Source: Shewanella hafniensis
GTDB lineage: Bacteria > Pseudomonadota > Gammaproteobacteria > Enterobacterales > Shewanellaceae
NCBI RefSeq assembly: GCF_019655335.1
Contig: NZ_BPFD01000005.1
Coordinates: forward strand, 46,511 to 110,510
Reading direction: 5' to 3'
DNA length: 64,000 bases
Shown here: positions 48,914-58,035 of the stretch, piece by piece
How positions within the stretch are numbered: the first letter of the stretch is position 1
Layout of the letters: every line of letters starts with the position of its first letter
Made by a program: the position numbers and the translations under genes
Notes under the pieces: generated by a model
Seen by the model: the letters and a program-made list of their open reading frames with translations, nothing else
What the model was told of the DNA's origin: nothing
Databases searched by the model: none

Positions 48914-49606
48914 ATGAAGCGTATCGCCATAGTGGAAGATGAAGCCGCCATTCGCGAGAATTACAAGGACGTGCTGCAACAACACGGTTACAGCGTGCAA
49001 ACCTATGCCGACAGACCATCGGCCATGTTAGCCTTTAATACTCGTTTACCGGATTTAGCCATTATCGACATCGGCTTAGGTAATGAAATTGACGGCGGCT
49101 TTATGCTGTGTCAGTCACTGCGCGCGATGTCGAGCACGCTGCCGATCATCTTTTTGACCGCCCGTGACAGTGACTTTGATACTGTTTGTGGCCTGCGTTT
49201 AGGCGCCGATGACTACTTGAGTAAAGAAGTGAGTTTCCCCCATTTAACTGCGCGTTTAGCGGCCTTGTTTCGCCGCTCCGAACTTGCTGCCAGCCAAACG
49301 GCGCAGGAAAACCTGCTCGAACGTGGTCCACTGACGATTGATGCCAATCGCATGCAAGTCTATTGGAACCAGTTGCCGATTGAGCTGACTGTCACCGAAT
49401 TTTGGATGGTACATGCATTAGCCAAACACCCTGGCCATGTGCGCAGCCGTCATGAATTAATGCAAGAGGCGAAGATTTTTGTCGATGACAGCACAATCAC
49501 TTCCCATGTGAAACGCATTCGCAAGAAGTTCATTGTCGCCGCGCCTGAGTTTGACTGTATCGATACGGTTTATGGCATGGGTTATCGCTGGGACAGCTTA
49601 GCCTGA
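48914..49606 (+). CDS. pdsR: PdsR response regulator of the sortase system
   Basis: 230 aa, OmpR-family. The receiver domain starts MKRIAIVEDEAAIREN, with phospho-acceptor Asp51-52 region (LAIIDIGLG) and the Lys in YLSKEV, then a winged-helix DNA-binding domain (SRHELMQEAKIFVDD, TITSHVKRIRKKF). It forms a two-component pair with the kinase 91 bp downstream. Confidence 0.92.
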   Translation: MKRIAIVEDEAAIRENYKDVLQQHGYSVQTYADRPSAMLAFNTRLPDLAIIDIGLGNEIDGGFMLCQSLRAMSSTLPIIFLTARDSDFDTVCGLRLGADDYLSKEVSFPHLTARLAALFRRSELAASQTAQENLLERGPLTIDANRMQVYWNQLPIELTVTEFWMVHALAKHPGHVRSRHELMQEAKIFVDDSTITSHVKRIRKKFIVAAPEFDCIDTVYGMGYRWDSLA

Positions 49607-49697
49607 TCTATGGCTTAACAAACCGTTAAGCGCGGTGTTGAACCAAACAACCTTGAATGATTACACTTTTAACCCCATTGATGCTGACCCTTAACTT

Positions 49698-51857
49698 ATG
49701 ACACGTTTCCCCTTTGGTCTACGCACTAAAGTCATCGGCCTTAGTCTATTTTTGCTCTGCCTACCTTGGCTGGGGTATCAATATGTGTGGGAGATGGAAA
49801 AGTATCTTCGCCACGGTCAAGAACGTACCCTAGAAGGCACCACTCAGGCACTGGCCACCGCATTGCACGAACGGCCGAAATTGTTCGATGGACAAGCGAG
49901 CTTTTTAAAACAAGTGGAGAAGAGTCGCGATCTCTACGCCTACCAGCTCAATGGGGCAATTCTACTCGACGGCAAACTCAATGAATGGGAAGAATATCAG
50001 CACAGATTTCTTCAGTACGACGAGGCGCACCTGATCATGCGCGCCGATCCCAACGCGCCGCTAACCTTAAGCTTTACCCACATGGTCGGTCAGTACGATG
50101 GTTATCTTTACGCCTTCTTTCGAGTGATTGACCCAACTGTGGTGCTGCGCGGTAGAAATGCCTTAAGTGTCGATAGAAACGATCATCTTTCAATTGCAAC
50201 ACTCGCACCCGACAATAAATTTAAGCGCTATATCATTGCCACCACGCAACCAGGCTGGATCAGCGCCTTCGAATTACCCGCCAATCCTAAACAAACCGTG
50301 CCAGTCAAACCTGAAGTGCGCATTCAAGGACAATGGGCAACCACAGATGTGGGCTACAATGTCGAGCTGCGTATTCCCTTAGACATGGTCGGCAGCAAAC
50401 TCGGTTTTGCTATTTCCGATGTTAACGACAGCAAAAATCGCGATGTAGCAGCCGTTGTCGGTACCTCGGCCTTAGATACGGTCGATAATCTCGGCACTGT
50501 GTTGGTACCATCGCCTGAAATTGAAAGCATTATCAAAGGCATGAGCCACTATAGCTCACGCATCTGGGTGGTCGATAAACACGGCCGCGTACTGGCAAAA
50601 TCGGGAGATATTCGTGCCAACGACAGCGTGTGGACCCGCACCTTAGAAGATGAAAAGAGCACCACGCTGTGGGAAACCTTCAAGCGTGATTACTTGCATC
50701 CGCTGTATTATAAAATTCTCACTAAGCCGCCCAAAGACTTTATCGACTCCTTGCAAGACTCTACTGAACTTGATGGCAGTCATATCCAAAAAGCCCTCGC
50801 GGGTCAGCAAAGCTCGACTTGGCGGTTAACCCCAGACAACAAAGCCGTGGTACTTGCCGCCGCCAGCCCTATTTGGATTGATAACAATGTGATGGGTGCC
50901 GTCGTCGCCGAAGAAACCACCCATGGTATTCGCACTCTGCGTAACCGCGCGCTGGAAAAACTCTTTAACGTGATTTTGACCATAATGAGCATGGGCACTT
51001 TGGCATTGTTCTTTTTCGCCTCGAGTATTTCTAATCGTATTCGTAAATTGCGCGATGAAGCCGAAAATGCCATTGATAGCCAAGGCCGCGTTCGTAATCA
51101 CCTCAAACCGTCTAAAGCTCGGGATGAAATTGGCGATCTGTCCCGCAGTTTTTCCAGCATTGTGGGCCGGCTTGGACAATACACTCACTATTTGGAAAAC
51201 ATGTCGTCGCGCCTGTCCCATGAGCTGCGCACGCCCGTGGCGGTTGTACGTTCATCCCTTGAACATTTAAACCTGCAAACCTTAGATAAAGACACACAGA
51301 AATATGTCGACCGCGCCCAAGAAGGCGTCAGCCGCTTAAGTATGATTTTAAATAACATGAGCGAGGCAACGCGCTTAGAGCAGAGTTTAACCCAGGCCGA
51401 CATCACTAAGTTCCCACTTTCCCAAGTGGTCAGTGGCTGTATGCAAGGTTATCAAATTACCTATCCAGAACAAGGCTTTAGCGTAAAAGTGCCCGAGCAG
51501 CCACTGATGATGCAAGGTGTACCGGAATATATCGCCCAGTTGATGGACAAGCTTATCGCCAACGCCATTGAGTTTTGTGATAAAGACAGTGCTATCGAAG
51601 TCACGCTCACCCAAGTGGGTAAGCAAGCGACATTGCTTATCAGTAACTTAGGACCAGAATTACCTGTTGATATGTCAGAGCAGATTTTCGATTCCATGGT
51701 GTCGGTACGGATAAATCAAGTCCAAGACAAACCCCACCTAGGCTTAGGTCTGTATATCGCACGATTGGTCGCCGAGTTTCACCAAGGACAAATCCTCGCC
51801 CGCAATCGCAGCGAGCATAATGGCGTCGATATCCTAGTAACCTTGCCTTTAAATTAA
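49698..51857 (+). CDS. pdsS: PdsS histidine kinase of the sortase system
   Basis: 719 aa. An N-terminal helix (about 11-29) is followed by a large periplasmic sensor (roughly 30-410), a second helix (about 425-445), HAMP, and a kinase core. The phospho-acceptor His is in SSRLSHELRTPVAVV; the N box is DKLIANAIEFC; the G2 box is LGLGLYIARLVAEFH. The large, unusual sensor region may read cell-envelope state. A long hairpin lies right after the stop. Confidence 0.92.
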   Translation: MTRFPFGLRTKVIGLSLFLLCLPWLGYQYVWEMEKYLRHGQERTLEGTTQALATALHERPKLFDGQASFLKQVEKSRDLYAYQLNGAILLDGKLNEWEEYQHRFLQYDEAHLIMRADPNAPLTLSFTHMVGQYDGYLYAFFRVIDPTVVLRGRNALSVDRNDHLSIATLAPDNKFKRYIIATTQPGWISAFELPANPKQTVPVKPEVRIQGQWATTDVGYNVELRIPLDMVGSKLGFAISDVNDSKNRDVAAVVGTSALDTVDNLGTVLVPSPEIESIIKGMSHYSSRIWVVDKHGRVLAKSGDIRANDSVWTRTLEDEKSTTLWETFKRDYLHPLYYKILTKPPKDFIDSLQDSTELDGSHIQKALAGQQSSTWRLTPDNKAVVLAAASPIWIDNNVMGAVVAEETTHGIRTLRNRALEKLFNVILTIMSMGTLALFFFASSISNRIRKLRDEAENAIDSQGRVRNHLKPSKARDEIGDLSRSFSSIVGRLGQYTHYLENMSSRLSHELRTPVAVVRSSLEHLNLQTLDKDTQKYVDRAQEGVSRLSMILNNMSEATRLEQSLTQADITKFPLSQVVSGCMQGYQITYPEQGFSVKVPEQPLMMQGVPEYIAQLMDKLIANAIEFCDKDSAIEVTLTQVGKQATLLISNLGPELPVDMSEQIFDSMVSVRINQVQDKPHLGLGLYIARLVAEFHQGQILARNRSEHNGVDILVTLPLN

Positions 51858-51900
51858 GAGCCATGTTGCCGTTAAGCTCAGTATCAAAATCTAACGACCG

Positions 51901-51955
51901 AACAGACAGGCGCCAATAACATGAGTCAAACTCATCATAGCGCCGTCTGTTATTT
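51901..51955 (+). terminator. Terminator after pdsS
   Basis: A two-part stem: AACAGAC-a-GGCGC pairs with GCGCC-g-TCTGTT (51940-51951), with an inner ATGAGT / ACTCAT hairpin, then TTATTTC. Confidence 0.78.
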
Positions 51956-52068
51956 CGGCGCGCAGATGCTAAGATGACCGCCATAACAATAGATTAGATA
52001 TCTCCAATGGTTCTTCTCGAACATTGTTCAACCTCTTCGTTCAACCTAAATGCCAAGGTAATGATCCA

Positions 52069-53268
52069 ATGACAGATAAACATCATCAAGCCACCCAAAT
52101 CGTCAGCTTAGGTCGAGACAAAAAATGGACCAAAGGCGTGATCAATCCGCCCGTCTTTCGCGCTTCGACTATCGTCTTCGAAACCATGGATGAAATGCGC
52201 CACGCCGCGAAGAATAAAACCAATGGCGAGATGTTTTATGGCCGCCGTGGCACCCCAACCCATTTTGCCTTTCAGGCCGCGATTGCCGAATTAGAAGGCG
52301 GCGTCGGTACAGCGCTGTATCCCTCTGGCGCGGCGGCGATCAGTGCGGCGCTACTGTCATTTTTAAAAACGGGCGATCACCTGTTGATGGTCGATAGCGT
52401 GTATGAGCCAACGCGGGATCTGTGCACCCATATTCTGGGCGGTTTTGGTATCGAAACCACTTATTACGATCCGCTGATTGGCGCAGGCATTCGCGACCTA
52501 ATTCGCCCCAATACTAAGGTACTGTTTTTAGAGTCACCTGGCTCCATCACCATGGAAGTGCAAGATGTACCGACCTTGTGCCGCATCGCCCACGAACATG
52601 GGTTGATCACCATGCTGGACAACACTTGGGCATCCCCAATCAACAGCAAGCCCTTTGAAATGGGTGTAGATATTTCGATTCAAGCAGCGACCAAATACAT
52701 AGTCGGTCACTCGGATGTGATGATAGGGACGGCTACGGCCAACGAAAAATACTGGCCACAATTGCGTGAGCACAGCTATTTGATGGGACAAACCACCTCC
52801 CCTGATGATGTGTACCTTGCCGCACGTGGTCTACGTACCTTAGGCGTGCGTATGGCGCAGCATGAAAAAAATGCCCTGCAAGTGGCCAACTGGTTGAAAA
52901 CCCGAGCAGAAGTCGATCATCTGCGTCACCCCGCGTTTGATAGCTGCCCCGGCCATGAGTTCTTTAAACGCGACTTTAGCGCCTCCAACGGCTTGTTCTC
53001 CTTTGTATTGAAACAAGGCGATGCCGATGCGGTCACCGCACTGGTTGAGAATATGAGTCACTTTAAGATGGGCTTTTCTTGGGGCGGCTACGAGAGTTTG
53101 ATCCTCGGCATTTTCGGCATTGATAAAATCCGCTCAGCGACCAAGTGGGATGCGAGCAAACCGTTAATTCGCTTGCATATTGGTTTAGAAGATCCCGCAG
53201 ATTTAATCGCCGATCTCACTGCAGGGTTTGACCGCTTTAACGCAGTATTGGCGGCCAAAGCTAAATAA
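52069..53268 (+). CDS. metC: Cystathionine beta-lyase
   Basis: PLP enzyme that cleaves cystathionine to homocysteine, pyruvate and ammonia in methionine synthesis. 399 aa from the ATG at 52069 (E. coli 395). The PLP lysine lies in AATKYIVGHSDVMIG. FYGRRGTPTHFAFQAA, DNTWASPI and the Cys/Met enzyme-type substrate arm are present. The frame opens 15 codons earlier without a good ribosome site. Confidence 0.93.
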   Translation: MTDKHHQATQIVSLGRDKKWTKGVINPPVFRASTIVFETMDEMRHAAKNKTNGEMFYGRRGTPTHFAFQAAIAELEGGVGTALYPSGAAAISAALLSFLKTGDHLLMVDSVYEPTRDLCTHILGGFGIETTYYDPLIGAGIRDLIRPNTKVLFLESPGSITMEVQDVPTLCRIAHEHGLITMLDNTWASPINSKPFEMGVDISIQAATKYIVGHSDVMIGTATANEKYWPQLREHSYLMGQTTSPDDVYLAARGLRTLGVRMAQHEKNALQVANWLKTRAEVDHLRHPAFDSCPGHEFFKRDFSASNGLFSFVLKQGDADAVTALVENMSHFKMGFSWGGYESLILGIFGIDKIRSATKWDASKPLIRLHIGLEDPADLIADLTAGFDRFNAVLAAKAK

Positions 53269-53365
53269 AGATACCTATCTTGATAAGATTTAAGCTAACC
53301 CGTTAGATGGCGAATAGTAATTGAGTGATGTCATTAGCGGTTAAATGCTGGCGGCATTTAAAAAC

Positions 53366-53400
53366 AAAAGGGACGGAATAAACAATTCCGCCCCTTTTTA
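53366..53400 (+). terminator. Terminator after metC
   Basis: AAAAGGGACGGAAT, a 5-nt loop, then ATTCCGCCCCTTTTTA; one mismatch in the stem. Confidence 0.82.
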
Positions 53401-53439
53401 TTTTTAACACTTACTGCAAAGCTATAAACTCTTCGGCGA

Positions 53440-53928
53440 TTAATTCGCTTTCGTTCCAGCACTCAATGCAGGATCGACCCAAGCCGCAGAGCCATAAAGC
53501 GGCACTGTTGAAAGCGCATGCTTATGGCTGCCATTGGTCTCTTTCGTCGAATAGGACAAATACAGCAGAGTCTGGTTCTGCGCATCGTAAATCCGACGCA
53601 CTTTTAATGACTTAAATAAAATACTCAGGGATTCGGTAAAAATCACTTCGCCATGTTTACCCATGTCTATCTTCGCCAGATCGGCTGCAGTAATTGGCCC
53701 AGTTTGACGGCAACTTATGCCCATATCCGATGGATCGGCAAAATCTAAATTGGCTTCGATACGGCTAATATGGCAAGTCACCCCAGGAATTTTAGGATCG
53801 TGCTTAGCATCAATAATCACATCCTTAGTGGTAAAAAGCCCTAAGCTCACCTTACCTACATCGTCACCACAACCCGCGAGCAAAAAGCCAACAGTGGCCG
53901 CAAATGCACACTTAAACAGAGTTTTCAT
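53440..53928 (-). CDS. creA: CreA family lipoprotein
   Basis: 162 aa from the ATG at 53928 (AAGGA upstream). It is a lipoprotein by the lipobox LLAGC within a typical signal. The core (DPKIPGVTCHISRI, SDMGISCRQTGPI) is the CreA family, two conserved Cys pairs, function unknown (linked to E. coli cre locus by name). It lies beside yegD on the same strand. Confidence 0.88.
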   Translation of the reverse strand: MKTLFKCAFAATVGFLLAGCGDDVGKVSLGLFTTKDVIIDAKHDPKIPGVTCHISRIEANLDFADPSDMGISCRQTGPITAADLAKIDMGKHGEVIFTESLSILFKSLKVRRIYDAQNQTLLYLSYSTKETNGSHKHALSTVPLYGSAAWVDPALSAGTKAN

Positions 53929-53985
53929 TCCTACATCCTTTTGCATTAGTGCCTATATGAGTGCTTATATGTTAGCGCTTGTATA

Positions 53986-55446
53986 TTAATGCGTAGCAAA
54001 TAGCTTTTGTGCCCAGCGGGTTAATCCTGCTGTCACAGAGCCAAAGTGATCGCCGACCACGACTGGAATATCGGGATAAATACCCGCGATTTTCGCGTAG
54101 ATCGCAGGGCTTCGCGCCGTACCACCTGTCACATAAATCACATCGGGTTTGCATTCTGCGGCATTGTCGGCAGAGGTATTCTCATGAGCCAAAGAGCCAT
54201 CAGCCGCTAAGGTTTTTGCCGCTTGCGCAAGCGCTTGGTGCATCAGGGCTTCTACTTTTGTCAGTGAAGGCTCAATGGCATTCTCAAACACATTACGACT
54301 CACACCCGCGTGCAGCGCCGCTTCGATAAAATCCAGATTAACATCAGTATTATCGGTATCTGACAGGGCAATTTTGGCGCGTTCGGCTTGGCGAACGAGC
54401 TGATAACTTAATTGCTGTTGTTGCACTTTTAACAGTCGGTTGAGTAACTGTGGCTGCTCAGCTTCTTTCACCAATTCATCAATCAGTTTACGGCTGCTTA
54501 AGGTACTGAATTCTCGCTGGGCGCTAATATCATTTACCGCCACCGCATTCCAAAAGGCTTTACTGGGCATGGGCTTGCCATTGGTCATTAAAGAGCCTAA
54601 ACCAAAGTGCGGCATAAAGGCATTCATTGCAAGGGCGATATCAAGATCATTACCACCGATCCGCTGACCACTATGGCCGAGGAAATCTTCACTGCGATCC
54701 GCTTTTTGTTTATGTGCTGGACCCATTTTGACCACAGAGCAGTCCGTTGTACCGCCGCCTACGTCGACAACAAGCACGGTTTTGTTATCGGTCAAGGTCG
54801 CTTCATAATCCATCCCCGCCGCTAACGGCTCGAACAGAAAATCAACGTCGACGAAACCCGCACGTTTTGCCGCTAAGGTCAAAATGGCTTCAGCCTGACG
54901 GTTACTCTCTTCACCGCCTATGCCTTGAAAGTTCACCGGGCGACCAATAATCGCATGGGTGATCGTTGCCGTAGCGCCTTGTTTGGGAAGCTGCTTTTCC
55001 ACTAATACAGATTCGGCGCGCACTTTAATGTGCTGCATCATCAGGGTAACTATGTCTTCAAACAAGGCCACTTGCTCGGGTCTAAGTCCCGTTGCACCTA
55101 AAAATGATTTTGGCGAACGGACATAGAATCCCTCCTCCGGCATCTCTAAATACGCGCTCACCGCCTGCTCACCGACAAACACAGCCTGAACGTCAGCGTC
55201 GAGATCTAACTCATGGCGCACCATGCGGGCACGGCTCAATTGCGCTGCACGTTTTTGGGCATAATCGGCTTTTAATTCAATAGGAAGACCACGATAAACC
55301 GCCTCAGCGATCAGTTCCCTGTCCATCGCATATAAGGTCGAAGGTAAATAAGCTGATTGCTCTGATAACGCCAATAACTGCACATCATCACCCTGCATGA
55401 TCCCTACAGCGCAGTTAGCACTACCATAATCAAATCCAACAAACAT
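53986..55446 (-). CDS. yegD: Hsp70-like YegD family protein
   Basis: 486 aa from the ATG at 55446, preceded by AAAGG. The actin/Hsp70 ATPase fold is clear: GFDYGSANCAVGIM (phosphate 1), VLVVDVGGGTTDCSVVKM (phosphate 2), VTGGTARSPAIY (adenosine). It ends soon after the ATPase domain and lacks an Hsp70 substrate domain, like E. coli YegD. Function unknown. An upstream start at 55506 was rejected. Confidence 0.87.
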   Translation of the reverse strand: MFVGFDYGSANCAVGIMQGDDVQLLALSEQSAYLPSTLYAMDRELIAEAVYRGLPIELKADYAQKRAAQLSRARMVRHELDLDADVQAVFVGEQAVSAYLEMPEEGFYVRSPKSFLGATGLRPEQVALFEDIVTLMMQHIKVRAESVLVEKQLPKQGATATITHAIIGRPVNFQGIGGEESNRQAEAILTLAAKRAGFVDVDFLFEPLAAGMDYEATLTDNKTVLVVDVGGGTTDCSVVKMGPAHKQKADRSEDFLGHSGQRIGGNDLDIALAMNAFMPHFGLGSLMTNGKPMPSKAFWNAVAVNDISAQREFSTLSSRKLIDELVKEAEQPQLLNRLLKVQQQQLSYQLVRQAERAKIALSDTDNTDVNLDFIEAALHAGVSRNVFENAIEPSLTKVEALMHQALAQAAKTLAADGSLAHENTSADNAAECKPDVIYVTGGTARSPAIYAKIAGIYPDIPVVVGDHFGSVTAGLTRWAQKLFATH

Positions 55447-55821
55447 ACCTTTTACTCCCGCGATAAAAAAGCCGAGCAAGATAACATAGTTTGCAATAAT
55501 GCCCAAGGAGTTAAGACTGCTGGCTTTGCCCGTAAACTGGCTGCGCGTGTGGCGTGCTCAATGCGCAAAGCGCAGTTGTACGGGCAGAGTTTAAGCTCAA
55601 TCCAAGATGATCATCATAAGGTCATATTTCTGTCACACTCGTCATCAAGCTGACATATTTCCCTCGTATCTTTATCCCAGATAAATCCCAGACTGATTTT
55701 GGCGTGTGCGCAGTATTTATCATTGAAATTCCTTCACTTGTCGGCAGTAAATCTGATTGCACAAAGACGGATGAATGCTATTGTATATTGCGCCATGACG
55801 CTTGCTTAAAGGAGCTGTGCA
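55447..55821. other. Intergenic region upstream of ppk
   Basis: 375 bp. The only recognised structure is a pair of Pho-box-like sites at 55619-55656 (separate entry). There is no gene. Confidence 0.6.
55619..55656. promoter_or_regulatory. Two Pho-box-like sites upstream of ppk
   Basis: AGGTCAT-ATTT-CTGTCAC (55619-55636) fits the PhoB box (two CTGTCAT repeats 11 bp apart) at 12 of 14 positions, and TCGTCAT-CAAG-CTGACAT (55639-55656) at about 11. Phosphate starvation regulates ppk in other gammaproteobacteria. Inferred PhoB activation of ppk-ppx. Confidence 0.6.
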
Positions 55822-57993
55822 GTGTCCCCGAATACCGATAAACTTTCGATTGATAAAGAACTCTCTTGGTTGTCATTTAATGAGCGGGTATTGCAAGAAG
55901 CCTGCGATCACAATGTTCCCTTAGTGGAGCGAGTGCGATTTTTAGGGATATTTTCCAATAACATGGATGAGTTTTTTAGAGTGCGTGTGGCTGCGGTCAG
56001 GCGCTCGATTCTGCTGTCATCCCTGCAGGAAGGTCGCAGCAACAGTCGCCATTTAATGGCAAAAATCCAATCGAAAGTGATGGCATTGCAAGAAAGATTC
56101 GATGGCATATACACGGATTTAATGCGCGAGCTAGTGCGTCGTAATATTTTGTTAATCAATGAGAAACAATTAAGCGAGTTCCACAGCGACTGGCTGAAAA
56201 AACATTTTCGAGACCATTTCAAACGCCATATTGCTCCGCTTATCGTCAATAACAATCGCGATTTGATCAAACAAATCAACGACGATGCCACCTATTTGTG
56301 TGTGTGTTTATTCACTAAAGCTCGTCGCCAATACGCCTTAGTCGAAGTACCGACTAAAAACGTACCGCGATTTATCGAACTCCCAGCTGAAAAGAGTAAA
56401 GCGAAAAAGTATCTGATTTTATTAGATAACATTATTCGCCACTGCGTGGATGAACTCTTTGGCCCCTTCTTTGAGTACGACGCCATCGAAGTGTATTCGA
56501 TGAAGTTAACCCGCGATGCCGATTTTGATATCACTGACGAGCTTGAACAAACCCAGCTTGAGAAAATGACTAAGGGATTGAAAAAACGTCTGACCGCCGA
56601 GCCTGTGCGCTTAGTGTATGACAAAGAAATGCCTGAACACATGTTAGTGATGCTTAAAGAAAATCTGAACATCAGCTCGACCGAATGTTTGATCCCAGGC
56701 GGGCGCTACCACAGCTTTAAAGACTTTATCGCCTTCCCCAACCCGAGTCGCGACTACCTCGAAAACGAAAAACTACCGGCGCTCAATAGTGCAGGTTTTG
56801 GCCGCAGTGCCAACAGTTTCGATGCGATTCGGATGGGCGATATCATGCTCAATTATCCGTACCATAAGTTTTCCCACTTTACCGAAATGGTGCGCCAAGC
56901 GGCCTACGATCCGGCGGTGCGCTTTATTCGAATTAATTTATATCGAGTGGCGAAAAAATCCCATGTAATGCAATCGCTTATCGATGCAGTGAAGAACGGC
57001 AAACAAGTCACCGCCGTCATTGAACTCAGGGCCAGATTCGATGAGCAATCCAACATCGAATGGACCCGCATCTTGGCCGAAGCGGGCGTCAAAGTTCACC
57101 ACGGTATCACCAGCTTAAAAGTGCATTCCAAGTTGTGCTTGATTGGCCGCGAAGAACAAGGGGAAATCAAACTTTATTGTCACGTCGGCTCTGGCAACTT
57201 TAACGAAGGCACAGCGCGGGTCTACACTGACTTGTCGCTGTTCACCGCCAATCAAGAAATTGCCCGAGAAGTAGAGCAAGTATTTGACTTGATTGAACAT
57301 CCGTATCGCCGCGATAATTTCCAGCATTTAATTGTGTCGCCCTACGATGCCAGACAAAAACTGAGTCACTTAATTGATAATGAAATCGTTAATGCCCAGA
57401 GCCATATGAAGGCGGCGATTACCTTAAAACTAAATAACTTACTCGATGAATCCTTAGTACAAAAGCTCTATGAAGCCTCGGCGGCAGGGGTCAAAATCAA
57501 GTTACTTATTCGCGGCATGTGTTCGCTTATCCCGCAAATTCCGGGGATCAGCGACAACATCGAAGTCTATAGTATCGTCGACCGATTCCTCGAACACTCA
57601 CGGGTGATGCTGTTCCACGCTGGTGGAGAGAACAAACTCTTCATCTGCTCCGCCGACTGGATGAGCCGCAACATAGATAATCGCGTTGAAGTGAGTGTGC
57701 CGATTTATGATCTGCGCCTAAAACAGATGATAATGGATATTTTATCCTTACAGTTCAATGACAACACTAAAGCACGTGTCATTAACAAGGAACAAAGTAA
57801 TCCTTATCGGAATCGCGGTAACAAACGAAAAGTGCGTTCTCAAATTGCCATTTATCAATATCTGATTAATTATGAGAAGCGCCAACTGCAAGAATTTAAT
57901 GCCTTACGTATGTCCACCCATGAGGGTGACGCTGAGCGAGAAGTGAAAACTCAGCCTGACATAACACCTGAGTTACGGGCCAAAGCCAGCTAA
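55822..57993 (+). CDS. ppk: Polyphosphate kinase 1
   Basis: Makes inorganic polyphosphate from ATP, reversibly. 723 aa from a GTG start with AAAGGAG upstream. It begins LSIDKELSWLSFNERVLQEA and has NMDEFFRVRVAAVRR. The autophosphorylated His is His435 in SLKVHSKLCL, the same number as in E. coli. A Lys/Arg-rich tail follows. ppx starts 42 nt later, an operon as in E. coli. Confidence 0.97.
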   Translation: MSPNTDKLSIDKELSWLSFNERVLQEACDHNVPLVERVRFLGIFSNNMDEFFRVRVAAVRRSILLSSLQEGRSNSRHLMAKIQSKVMALQERFDGIYTDLMRELVRRNILLINEKQLSEFHSDWLKKHFRDHFKRHIAPLIVNNNRDLIKQINDDATYLCVCLFTKARRQYALVEVPTKNVPRFIELPAEKSKAKKYLILLDNIIRHCVDELFGPFFEYDAIEVYSMKLTRDADFDITDELEQTQLEKMTKGLKKRLTAEPVRLVYDKEMPEHMLVMLKENLNISSTECLIPGGRYHSFKDFIAFPNPSRDYLENEKLPALNSAGFGRSANSFDAIRMGDIMLNYPYHKFSHFTEMVRQAAYDPAVRFIRINLYRVAKKSHVMQSLIDAVKNGKQVTAVIELRARFDEQSNIEWTRILAEAGVKVHHGITSLKVHSKLCLIGREEQGEIKLYCHVGSGNFNEGTARVYTDLSLFTANQEIAREVEQVFDLIEHPYRRDNFQHLIVSPYDARQKLSHLIDNEIVNAQSHMKAAITLKLNNLLDESLVQKLYEASAAGVKIKLLIRGMCSLIPQIPGISDNIEVYSIVDRFLEHSRVMLFHAGGENKLFICSADWMSRNIDNRVEVSVPIYDLRLKQMIMDILSLQFNDNTKARVINKEQSNPYRNRGNKRKVRSQIAIYQYLINYEKRQLQEFNALRMSTHEGDAEREVKTQPDITPELRAKAS

Positions 57994-58004
57994 TCGCTGG
58001 CTTT
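57982..58004 (+). terminator. Weak hairpin between ppk and ppx
   Basis: AAAGCCAGC, a 5-nt loop, then GCTGGCTTT, overlapping the ppk stop. Only a short T-run follows. It could reduce rather than stop readthrough into ppx. Confidence 0.55.
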
Positions 58005-58035
58005 ATATCACTTTGATTGCCTAAGGATAATCCGA

